Below are positions 25,406-32,449 of a stretch of 64,000 bases of DNA, piece by piece. Below the pieces are notes generated by a model. That model saw nothing but the letters and a program-made list of their open reading frames with translations, was not told the DNA's origin and made no database searches. Position 1 is the stretch's first letter. Each line of letters opens with the position of its first letter. Source of the stretch: Microbacterium sp. EYE_78 (lineage in GTDB: Bacteria; Actinomycetota; Actinomycetes; Actinomycetales; Microbacteriaceae); assembly GCF_023149035.1 (NCBI RefSeq), contig NZ_JAHXMY010000001.1, positions 868,001 through 932,000 of the forward strand, read 5' to 3'. A program made the translations under genes and the position numbers.

Positions 25406-25858
25406 ATGGCAAAGCTGATTCTCACGAACGAGGTCGCCGGGCTCGGTAGCGCAGGCGACGTCATCGAGGTCAAGAACGGGTACGCCCGCAACTACCTCAT
25501 CCCCCAGGGCTTCGCTGTGGCCTGGACCCGCGGTGGCGAGAAGCAGGTGGCGTCGATCCGCGCCGCCCGCGAGTCCCGCGCGATCCACGACCACGAAGAG
25601 GCCGTGGCGCTCAAGAACACGCTCGAGTCGAACACGGTCAAGCTGACCGTCAAGGCCGGCGCTGAGGGTCGCCTCTTCGGTTCGGTGAAGACCGCCGACG
25701 TGGCCGACGCCGTCAAGGCCGCCGGTTTCGGTGACCTCGACAAGCGCAAGATCCACATCACCTCGCCGATCAAGGCCGTGGGTCAGCACGAGGCGACTGT
25801 CCGCCTGCGTGACGACGTCACCGCCGCGATCACCCTGCAGGTGGTCGCCGCCAAGTAA
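25406..25858 (+). CDS. rplI: 50S ribosomal protein L9
   Basis: A 150-residue L9. The N-terminal 23S-rRNA-binding domain has [20 protein letters not shown] and [19 protein letters not shown] connecting helix leads to the C-terminal domain with [20 protein letters not shown] and [16 protein letters not shown]. The length is normal. It lies 11 bases after rpsR and closes the operon; a double-stem terminator-like hairpin follows at 25874. The usual next gene, dnaB, is displaced about 5 kb downstream by three secreted-protein genes. Confidence 0.97.
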   Translation: MAKLILTNEVAGLGSAGDVIEVKNGYARNYLIPQGFAVAWTRGGEKQVASIRAARESRAIHDHEEAVALKNTLESNTVKLTVKAGAEGRLFGSVKTADVADAVKAAGFGDLDKRKIHITSPIKAVGQHEATVRLRDDVTAAITLQVVAAK

Positions 25859-25873
25859 TCCTGGCGCGCGGAA

Positions 25874-25922
25874 CGGATGCCGCGGTCCCACCCTCTTCGG
25901 AGGGTCGGGTCCGCGGCATCCG
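25874..25922 (+). terminator. Double-stem terminator after rplI
   Basis: The outer stem CGGATGCCGCGG/CCGCGGCATCCG (12 bp) encloses an inner stem ACCCTC/GAGGGT closed by a TTCG tetraloop. The whole segment and about ten bases beyond recur with about four differences at 27035-27093, flanking the beta-propeller gene as a direct repeat. Confidence 0.8.
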
Positions 25923-25997
25923 TCGTTTCCGGCGGGGTGTGCATGCGGGCGCTGACTGGCTAGTCTTCGGGCATTGATCCAAACGATGGAGTTCTTC

Positions 25998-27017
25998 ATG
26001 AAACGACGTATCGCGGCCGCCCTCGGCGCCCTGTCGGCCGCCGCCCTCATCGCCACGGCGGGCCTTCCTGCGCAGGCGGTGACGATCACGGACGACATCA
26101 AGACGAAGGCCTCCTACGCCGTCCCCGACGGAGGCTCGGTGTTGGCTTCCGCGCTGTCACCGGACGGTCGCACCGCCTACCTCGGGACGGCGCAGGGCAT
26201 CGACGTGGTCGACACGGCGACGGGTGAGCGGACAACCCGCGTCGGCTCGGGCCGCGTGTGGCACATGGCGCTGTCACCCGACGGCACCACACTCGTCGCA
26301 CTCTTCGACGGCGGCCTGCGGGTCATCGCGACCAGCACTCTCACGGTCTCGCGCACAATCACGATCAAGGACGGCGTCGATACCCTGGCGTTCGGGCCCG
26401 GTGGTGTCGGCGTCTACGTGAAGGACGGCAGGTACGGCCTCTCGATCGTGAATACGAGAACGGGTGCCGTGCGCACGCTCACGACGTTCCCGCAGTTCTC
26501 GCTCGATGCGCCCTGCGCGTTGCTTCCGACTCCTGACGGCCTCCGGCTGTACCTCGTGGATTGCGGCTACATGGACGGCACGACCAACTTGTGGGCCATC
26601 AATGCCAAGACGGGCGCCATCGGCAAGAAGGTGCGGATCCCGGAGAACGGCATCGAGAACGAAATGACCTTCTCCCGGAACGGCAAGGCGCTGTACATCC
26701 CGGGCGGCGATATCGACGGCTACACGAAGCGCATCCGCGTCTACCGCGTGCCCGAGGCCACGATCGCCCGCACCGTCGACCTGACCGGTGACGGAGCACC
26801 GACGGGCGTGGTGGCGGCAGGAGATGGTCGGAGCCTGTACGTCGCAGGTCTGCCGTATCGAGGTGTCGCCAAGATGACCGCTTCGACCGGTGACATCACC
26901 GACTATCACGAGCTCACCGGCTACCTGGACGATCTGCGCATCTCCGCCGACCGCAGCACGCTGCTGGTCGAGGACGTCGAGAACGCGGTCGTGCACTTCC
27001 TCTCGACCGGCGAGTAA
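25998..27017 (+). CDS. Secreted YncE/YVTN-type beta-propeller protein
   Basis: A 339-residue exported protein. The signal peptide is KRRIAAALGALSAAALIATA with predicted cleavage after PAQA (about residue 29). The mature part is a beta-propeller of the YncE/YVTN or Lgl type, with recurring LSPDGRTAYLGT, LSPDGTTLVALF, FGPGGVGVYV and LPTPDGLRLYLV blade segments. Such proteins act outside the cell, often binding ligands or partners; no catalytic residues are visible. GGAG at 25988-25991 favours the ATG at 25998 over ATG 25986. TAGTCT at 25961 is the likely -10. Near-identical hairpin repeats flank the gene, so it may have been inserted between rplI and the surface-protein genes. Confidence 0.8.
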   Translation: MKRRIAAALGALSAAALIATAGLPAQAVTITDDIKTKASYAVPDGGSVLASALSPDGRTAYLGTAQGIDVVDTATGERTTRVGSGRVWHMALSPDGTTLVALFDGGLRVIATSTLTVSRTITIKDGVDTLAFGPGGVGVYVKDGRYGLSIVNTRTGAVRTLTTFPQFSLDAPCALLPTPDGLRLYLVDCGYMDGTTNLWAINAKTGAIGKKVRIPENGIENEMTFSRNGKALYIPGGDIDGYTKRIRVYRVPEATIARTVDLTGDGAPTGVVAAGDGRSLYVAGLPYRGVAKMTASTGDITDYHELTGYLDDLRISADRSTLLVEDVENAVVHFLSTGE

Positions 27018-27034
27018 CGCCCGATCGTCGCGAG

Positions 27035-27083
27035 CGGATGCCGCGGTCCCGCCCTTCCCGGAGGGTCGGGTCCGCGGCATCCG
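27035..27083 (+). terminator. Terminator-like hairpin after the beta-propeller gene
   Basis: CGGATGCCGCGG (27035-27046) pairs with CCGCGGCATCCG (27072-27083). The sequence, including the flank CGTCGTT, copies the rplI terminator at 25874 with few changes. The centre differs (GCCCTTCCCGGAGGGT) and loses the TTCG loop. Confidence 0.75.
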
Positions 27084-27154
27084 TCGTTCCCGGCTGGGGA
27101 CCGGGGTGCCGGTGGGGTCCGGCGGGGTGCCGGTGGGGTCCGGCGGGTGTGCGT

Positions 27155-27230
27155 GATTGCGATGGATCCCGGGCGACACGCCGATCGGTGGGGCCCGGAC
27201 GCGGCGTGTCGGCGGGAATCCATTGCAATC
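27155..27230. repeat. 76 bp palindromic element, copy B
   Basis: Arms 27155-27183 and 27202-27230 pair at 25 of 29 positions (outer GATTGC...GCAATC, inner CGACACGCCG/CGGCGTGTCG) around an 18-base centre containing GGTGGGG. It matches copy A at 8425-8498 in arms, centre length and centre sequence. It lies between the beta-propeller gene and the 3' end of the surface-protein gene. Confidence 0.85.
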
Positions 27231-27245
27231 GTGCACGGGTGCCGA

Positions 27246-27277
27246 CGGATGCCGCGGGGTCAGGACCCGCGGCATTC
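27246..27277. terminator. Hairpin downstream of the chaplin-like surface-protein gene
   Basis: CGGATGCCGCGG-type arm (27246-27258) faces CCCGCGGCATTCG (27265-27277). It is about 20 bases beyond the stop of the minus-strand gene at 27296 and is probably its terminator. The arms belong to the GGATGCCGCGG hairpin family. Confidence 0.6.
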
Positions 27278-27295
27278 GCCGGGCAGGTGATCAGA

Positions 27296-29278
27296 TCAGG
27301 CGGTGCGGCGGCGCAGCGCGAGCAGTGCTCCCGCGGCGATCAGCCCCGCTGCAGCCAGGGGCAGCCAGGTGGCGGAGGTGCCGCCCGTCTGCGCGAGGGC
27401 CCGAGGCGTCTCACCCGCGGTGGCTTGGGGAGCCATCGGGGTGCCGGCGGTGCCGGGGATCTGGTCGTCGGTACCCATCCCGGGGGTGTCACCCGGGGTC
27501 GCCGGGGCGGCGGGGTCCGTCGGGTCGACCGGGGTGGTCGGGTCCGTGGGGTCGACCGGGGTGGTCGGGTCCGTGGGGTCGACCGGGGTGGTCGGGTCCG
27601 TCGGGTCGACCGGCGTGGTCGGGTCCGTCGGATCCGTCGGGTCGACCGGGGTGGTGGGGTCCGTCGGGGCGACCGGGGTGGTCGGGTCCGTCGGGTCCGT
27701 GGGGTCGACCGGGGTGGTCGGGGTGGTCGGGGTCGTGCCCGGGTTGGTCACCGTGCTGTCGCCGATGACCGAGACGGCCGTGTCGCCCACGGTGATGGGG
27801 ATCCCGATCGGCAGGAGGATCTGCGTCCCGCTCCCGATCCCGTCCTCACCCGAGGTCGAGGGAGAACCGACGGTCCCCCCGCCGGGCGCCGCGGTCGCGC
27901 CTCCCCCGATCACGGAGCTGTCGCCGATCACCGAGATCGCGGTGTCGTCCACGGTCACCGGGGCGGTGATGGGGGCGACGACCTGGGTGCCGGAGCCGAT
28001 GCCGTCGGTTCCGTCGGTGGACGGGGCGCCGGTCGAGCCGGTGGCGGGTGCCGTGGTCGGGGTGGTTCCGGTGTTCTCGGTCGAGCTGTCGCCGATCACG
28101 GAGACAGCGGTGTCGCCGATGGTCACCGGGAGGGTGATGGGGGCGACGACCTGGGTGCCGGAGCCGATGCCGTCGGTTCCGTCGGTGGACGGGGCGCCGG
28201 TCGAGCCGGTGGCGGGTGCCGTGGTCGGGGTGGTTCCGGTGTTCTCGGTCGAGCTGTCGCCGATCACGGAGACAGCGGTGTCGCCGATGGTCACCGGGAG
28301 GGTGATGGGGGCGACGACCTGGGTGCCGGAGCCGATGCCGTCGGTTCCGTCGGTGGACGGGGCGCCGGTCGAGCCGGTGGCGGGTGCCGTGGTCGGGGTG
28401 GTTCCGGTGTTCTCGGTCGAGCTGTCGCCGATGACCGAGATCGCGGTGTCGCCGATGGTCACCGGAATCGAGATCGGGGCGATCAGCTGCGTGCCCGAGA
28501 GGATGCTGTCCGAACCGCTCGTCGACGGCCCGACCGCCGGCGTGGTGACCGGGGTGGCGTCCGACGACGACGAGCCCGTCGTCGAGCTGTCGCCGATCAC
28601 GGAGATCGCCACACCGCCGACCGTCACGGGCACGGTGACAGGGGCGACGACCTGGGTGCCCGAGCCGACACCATCCGCACCGTCGGTGGTAGCCGACGAC
28701 GTGGACGAGGACGGGGCGGCGGGAGCAGCGGCATCCGATCCCTCGGTGGAGCTGTCACCCACGACCGACACCGCGGTGTCCTCCACGGTGACAGGCGCGG
28801 TCACGGGCGCGACGACCTGGGTTCCGGAGGCGGCGCCGTCGGTTCCGTCGGTCGACGGCGCCGGCTTCGCGACCGGCGCTGCCGGGGCTGCGGCAGGCGT
28901 CGAGCTCGCGCTCGAGCTGTCGCCGACGACCGACACCGCAGTGTCCTTCACCGTCACCGGTGCCGTCACGGGGGCGACGACCTGTGTGCCGGAGCCGACC
29001 CCGTCGGAGCCGTCGGTCGTGGCGGCTGCGGGCTGGCTCGCCGGCGTCGAGGTCGTCGCCTCGTCGGTCGAGCCGGTGGACGAGTCGCCGAGCACAGACA
29101 CCGCGGTGTCGTCGATCGTGACCGGGATGTCGACGTTCAGGATCGCCTGGGTGCCCGAGAGCAACCCGTCCTCGCCTGACGTGGTGGATTCTGCGGCCTG
29201 AGCGGCCGCCGCGCCGAAGAGCGTGATGCCCCCCGCCACGAGCGTGCCCAGCAGGGCGCGCGACAACATGGCATTCAT
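27296..29278 (-). CDS. Cell-wall-anchored protein with nine chaplin-like repeats and a LAXTG sorting signal
   Basis: A 660-residue exported protein. The signal peptide (about residues 1-29) ends AAAAQA. Residues about 33-505 hold nine repeats of about 55 residues. Each has a hydrophobic core such as SGTQVVAPITLPVTIGDTA followed by VSVIGDSS, and a Ser/Thr/Pro/Ala linker. The core resembles the chaplin domain of Streptomyces aerial-hypha proteins but has no Cys. Residues about 510-585 are DPTDPTTPV-type wall-spanning repeats. The C-terminus has LAQTGG, a hydrophobic helix and RRRTA, a class E sortase-type (LAXTG) signal. GGAGAG precedes the ATG at 29278. The protein is probably displayed on the cell surface, perhaps in hydrophobic coating or adhesion; that function is inferred. 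Confidence 0.75.
   Translation of the reverse strand: MNAMLSRALLGTLVAGGITLFGAAAAQAAESTTSGEDGLLSGTQAILNVDIPVTIDDTAVSVLGDSSTGSTDEATTSTPASQPAAATTDGSDGVGSGTQVVAPVTAPVTVKDTAVSVVGDSSSASSTPAAAPAAPVAKPAPSTDGTDGAASGTQVVAPVTAPVTVEDTAVSVVGDSSTEGSDAAAPAAPSSSTSSATTDGADGVGSGTQVVAPVTVPVTVGGVAISVIGDSSTTGSSSSDATPVTTPAVGPSTSGSDSILSGTQLIAPISIPVTIGDTAISVIGDSSTENTGTTPTTAPATGSTGAPSTDGTDGIGSGTQVVAPITLPVTIGDTAVSVIGDSSTENTGTTPTTAPATGSTGAPSTDGTDGIGSGTQVVAPITLPVTIGDTAVSVIGDSSTENTGTTPTTAPATGSTGAPSTDGTDGIGSGTQVVAPITAPVTVDDTAISVIGDSSVIGGGATAAPGGGTVGSPSTSGEDGIGSGTQILLPIGIPITVGDTAVSVIGDSTVTNPGTTPTTPTTPVDPTDPTDPTTPVAPTDPTTPVDPTDPTDPTTPVDPTDPTTPVDPTDPTTPVDPTDPTTPVDPTDPAAPATPGDTPGMGTDDQIPGTAGTPMAPQATAGETPRALAQTGGTSATWLPLAAAGLIAAGALLALRRRTA
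27505..27735. repeat. Short tandem repeats encoding the Pro/Thr/Asp wall-spanning region
   Basis: Mostly 27-base units (9 residues, DPTDPTTPV on the minus strand) with occasional 9-base insertions. They code in frame within the surface-protein gene. Such arrays vary in length between strains. Confidence 0.8.
27960..28440. repeat. 168 bp tandem repeats within the surface-protein gene
   Basis: Sequence starting at 28091 repeats 168 bases later at 28259 with no difference that I can see, and a third, slightly diverged unit starts at 28427. Each unit encodes one 56-residue chaplin-like repeat, and neighbouring units are more diverged. The pattern indicates recent in-frame duplication. Confidence 0.85.
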
Positions 29279-29379
29279 TGCATCTCTCCAAAGGATTGGA
29301 AGTGGACTGAGGATGGCGCTGGTGCGCCTGCACGCGGGGCGTGCGACTCGTGCCGCGATCGAAGCGCGGCCCGGGTCCG

Positions 29380-30588
29380 TCAGTCGGGAGAGACGTCGGT
29401 GTCGAAGGTGGGGGCCGGGAGGCCGTTCTCATCGCCGGGACCGCCTCGCCGCACCCAGGCACGGTGCGCGACGAGGAATCCGAACGAGAGCACGGCGAGC
29501 ACGCCGGCTGTCCCTCCTGCGGAAGAAGTGATGCTGGCCGACCCGGCGGGGGCCGCGCTCAGAGGCGGCACCGCGCCAGGGTCGGCGGAACGTTCGAGGG
29601 CGAAGACGGGCAGCGCCTCGAGAACGGGGAGGCTGCTGGCGGTGCGCACCAGCGTCATGACCGTGGCTTCGAGCAGCGGGGCCGCGGTCACCGCACGATC
29701 CAGCACGGCCGCCACCGCCTCGCTCACGGACTGCGCCGCAGCATCCGGCTCCGAACCCAGCGCCGGCAGACCGAGGCCACCGCCGCCGACGGGAATGGGA
29801 GGGATGCCGGGGGTCCCCGGCACGGCGGGCGCACCGCCGCCACCGATCGGCGCCACCGCGTCGGTGACGGGGGCGACGATCGGCGTCACCGCGTCGGTCA
29901 CCGGCGAGACCACAGGAGTCACCGTGTCGGTCACCGGCGCGAGGATGGGAGCGACCGCATCGGTCACGGGCGCGACGACGGGCGACACTGCCTCCGCGAC
30001 GGGTTCGACGACCGAGACGACGCCGTCGACGACAGGGATGACGGCGCTGACCACGGGCGTCGCGACCGGCTTCACCGTCTCGACGACCGGCTGGAGGACA
30101 GTCTCGGCGACCGGCGCGACGACACTGTCGGCGATCGGCTTCACGATGGTGTCGGTGACGGGCTTCGTGACGGCGCGGACGGGCTCACTGACAGCGCTCA
30201 CGACCGGCTTCGCGACCTTCTCGGCGACGGGTGCGACAACCTTCTCCGCCACCGGCGCCGCGACGTTCTCGACCGGCGCTGCGACCTTCTCGACGACCGG
30301 CGCTGCGACCTTCTCGACCGGCGCCGCAACCTTCTCGGTCACCTGACGCACGGGCGTGGTCACAGCGTCGGTGACCGGCGCGACGACCTTGTCGCCCACG
30401 TCACCCACCGTGTCTCCGACAAGCGTCACGACACCCGCCAACACCCCGCGGCGATCTGATCCGTCATCGCTCGCATGGGCCGAGGCGAACGTGGCAGCCG
30501 CGCTCAGCACCATCCAGACGAGGGCGAAAGCGACCCCGCACAGCGCGAGGAGAACGAAACGGCTGAGCGTTCGGAGCGTCGAGTGCAC
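29380..30588 (-). CDS. Secreted, membrane-anchored protein with Pro/Val-rich short repeats
   Basis: A 402-residue protein that I cannot assign to a named family. A hydrophobic N-terminal segment (FVLLALCGVAFALVWMVLSA, about residues 11-30) directs export. Residues about 60-245 are a run of 7-11-residue repeats such as EKVAAPV, then PVTDAVAPI and variants, with Pro every 7-11 positions and almost no aromatic residues. A Gly/Pro hinge follows (about 247-275), then a helical region, a transmembrane helix (about 356-375) and a short polar tail. No sorting signal is visible. It lies about 100 bases upstream of the chaplin-like gene on the same strand, so the two probably form a surface-protein pair. 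The ATG at 30588 follows GGAGGTGA. Confidence 0.65.
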   Translation of the reverse strand: MHSTLRTLSRFVLLALCGVAFALVWMVLSAAATFASAHASDDGSDRRGVLAGVVTLVGDTVGDVGDKVVAPVTDAVTTPVRQVTEKVAAPVEKVAAPVVEKVAAPVENVAAPVAEKVVAPVAEKVAKPVVSAVSEPVRAVTKPVTDTIVKPIADSVVAPVAETVLQPVVETVKPVATPVVSAVIPVVDGVVSVVEPVAEAVSPVVAPVTDAVAPILAPVTDTVTPVVSPVTDAVTPIVAPVTDAVAPIGGGGAPAVPGTPGIPPIPVGGGGLGLPALGSEPDAAAQSVSEAVAAVLDRAVTAAPLLEATVMTLVRTASSLPVLEALPVFALERSADPGAVPPLSAAPAGSASITSSAGGTAGVLAVLSFGFLVAHRAWVRRGGPGDENGLPAPTFDTDVSPD

Positions 30589-31039
30589 AGGTCACCTCCC
30601 ACGATGGATCATCGGGACGCACGCCACGATGGGCCGCGTCTGCGGGGTGCCTGGACCACACAATTTAGGGAACTGCTGTGAATTTGTAAAGGCCTTCGTC
30701 GAGAAGATTCTTACCCTCACCGGCAGCGCTCGACGGCCCGCAACTCTCATTTGACAAACGTGCGTCGATGCCCATGGGTGGGGATAACCCGCCAACCTTC
30801 AAGTAGCCGTTGAAGCACGTTTCCATCCACAACCTGTGGGAAAGAGAATCCCAGGTCAAGCGGGTTTCCGAAAGGGTACGTGTGCCGATATCACGCGATT
30901 GTCCACAGGTCCTCTACACAGGGCGTGCGGCGTTTCCCGCACGTTGTCCCCAGGGTTATCCACAGGCTGGTTTGCGTGTGTCGGACCCCCTGCCTAGCGT
31001 GTGCGAGGGCCTTCCAGCGGGCCCGGAAGAGGGGCATGG
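30589..31039. other. 451-base non-coding region between the surface-protein genes and dnaB
   Basis: No gene is seen. The region is lower in G+C than its surroundings, contains TTGACA near 30754 and TAGCGT near 30995 as promoter-like elements, and holds a group of DnaA-box-like sequences between 30779 and 30964. It must contain the promoters of both dnaB (rightward) and the surface-protein pair (leftward). Confidence 0.7.
30779..30964. promoter_or_regulatory. Cluster of DnaA-box-like sites upstream of dnaB
   Basis: TTGTCCACA at 30899-30907 (the actinobacterial consensus) and TTATCCACA at 30956-30964 (the E. coli consensus) are exact. TTGTCCCCA at 30944-30952 and TTATCCCCA on the minus strand at 30779-30787 differ by one base. 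CCATCCACA at 30823 is weaker and lies in CCACA-acc-TGTGG. This may be a DnaA-controlled promoter or a DnaA-titrating site; the position beside dnaB rather than dnaA-dnaN argues against oriC itself. Confidence 0.6.
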
Positions 31040-32410
31040 ATGTCGATCGCGGACCTGTCTGACGACCGCCTCGGCGGATCCCGGGGTCCGGAGCGAACTC
31101 CGCCGCACGACATGCTCGCCGAGCAGAGCACCCTCGGTGGAATGCTGCTGTCGGGCGACGCGGTCGCCGACGTCATCGAAGCACTCCGCGGCACGGACTT
31201 CTACGTGCCGAAGCACGAGCTCATCTTCGAAGCGGTGCTCTCCCTGTACTCGCACGGTGAACCGACCGACGTCGTCGCCGTCACCGACGAACTCATCAAG
31301 ACGGGCGATCTGCAACGTGCGGGCGGGGCCGATTACCTGCACTCCCTCACCTCCATCGTCCCGACGGCGGCGAATGCGGCCTACTACGCGTCGATCGTGC
31401 GCGAGCGGGCGCTGCTCCGACGTCTCGTCGAAGCCGGTACGCGCATCGTGCAGATGGGCTACAACGGCCAAGGCGAGGCGCTCGACCTCGTGAACAACGC
31501 GCAGGCCGAGATCTACTCGGTCACGGGTGCGGAGCAGTCCGAGGACTACGTCCCGCTGCAGGTCGCGGTCGATGCCGCGGTCGAGGAGATCGAGGCGGCG
31601 CGAGGTCGCGACGGTCAGATGACCGGCATCCCCACCGGCTTCGCCGCCCTCGACCAGCTCACCAACGGCCTGCACGGCGGACAGATGGTCGTCGTGGCCG
31701 CGCGTCCCGCCATGGGTAAGTCGACGCTCGCGCTCGACTTCGCCCGCGCGGCCGCCATCAAGCACAACCGCCCCACCGTCTTCTTCTCGCTCGAGATGGG
31801 ACGCAGTGAGATCGCGATGCGTCTCATGAGCGCCGAGGGTGCGGTCCCGCTGCAGAGCATGCGCAAGGGCATGCTCGACAGCCGCGACTGGACGACGATC
31901 GCCTCGACCCGCGGGCGGATCAATGACGCGCCCCTGTACATCGACGACAGCCCGAACATGACGCTCGTCGAGATCCGCGCGAAGTGCCGCAAGCTGAAGC
32001 AGCGCGTGGGCCTCGAGATGGTCGTCATCGACTACCTGCAGCTCATGACGAGCGGCAAGCGCGTCGAGTCGCGCCAGCAGGAGGTCTCGGAGTTCTCGCG
32101 GGCCCTCAAGCTGCTGGCGAAGGAGCTGCAGGTTCCCGTCATCGCTCTGTCGCAGCTGAACCGTGGCGCCGAGCAGCGCGCCGACAAGAAGCCCGCCATC
32201 AGCGACCTGCGTGAATCGGGCTCGATCGAGCAGGATGCCGACATCGTCATCCTCCTGCACCGTGAGGCCGCCTATGAGAAGGACAGCCCCCGCGCAGGCG
32301 AAGCCGACCTGATCGTCGCCAAGCACCGAAACGGCCCGACCGACACGGTCGTCGTCGCCTTCCAGGGGCACTTCTCGCGCTTCACCGACATGGCCGTGGG
32401 GATGGACTGA
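31040..32410 (+). CDS. dnaB: Replicative DNA helicase DnaB
   Basis: A 456-residue hexameric helicase that unwinds DNA at the replication fork. The N-terminal domain (about residues 20-125) opens PPHDMLAEQSTLGGMLLSG. The RecA-like C-terminal domain has VVVAARPAMGKSTLAL (Walker A), FFSLEMGRSEIAMRL, MVVIDYLQLM (Walker B), VIALSQLNRGAEQR and SDLRESGSIEQDAD. There is no intein, unlike many actinobacterial DnaB proteins. The start is the ATG at 31040 after GAAGAGGGG; an in-frame GTG at 31001 would add 13 residues. Possible DnaA sites lie in the upstream region. Confidence 0.97.
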   Translation: MSIADLSDDRLGGSRGPERTPPHDMLAEQSTLGGMLLSGDAVADVIEALRGTDFYVPKHELIFEAVLSLYSHGEPTDVVAVTDELIKTGDLQRAGGADYLHSLTSIVPTAANAAYYASIVRERALLRRLVEAGTRIVQMGYNGQGEALDLVNNAQAEIYSVTGAEQSEDYVPLQVAVDAAVEEIEAARGRDGQMTGIPTGFAALDQLTNGLHGGQMVVVAARPAMGKSTLALDFARAAAIKHNRPTVFFSLEMGRSEIAMRLMSAEGAVPLQSMRKGMLDSRDWTTIASTRGRINDAPLYIDDSPNMTLVEIRAKCRKLKQRVGLEMVVIDYLQLMTSGKRVESRQQEVSEFSRALKLLAKELQVPVIALSQLNRGAEQRADKKPAISDLRESGSIEQDADIVILLHREAAYEKDSPRAGEADLIVAKHRNGPTDTVVVAFQGHFSRFTDMAVGMD

Positions 32411-32449
32411 GCCCACCGGCGTCCGCACCGACAGGCCGGCTGCGACAGC

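Noticed and set aside
27505..28440. Regular repeats that might suggest a CRISPR array
   Set aside because: Repeats are contiguous 27-base or 168-base units without unique spacers, coding in frame for protein repeats, and no cas genes are present.
27303..29201. A 632-codon plus-strand frame opposite the surface-protein gene, rich in Gly-Ser-Val repeats
   Set aside because: The repeats arise by reading the minus-strand Asp-Pro-Thr and chaplin-like repeats backward. The minus frame has a signal peptide, a sorting signal and a ribosome-binding site, and the plus frame has none.
30589..31039. Whether the DnaA-box region is oriC
   Set aside because: The dnaA and dnaN genes are not adjacent, and fewer boxes are seen than in actinobacterial origins. 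It is listed instead as a DnaA-binding candidate near dnaB.
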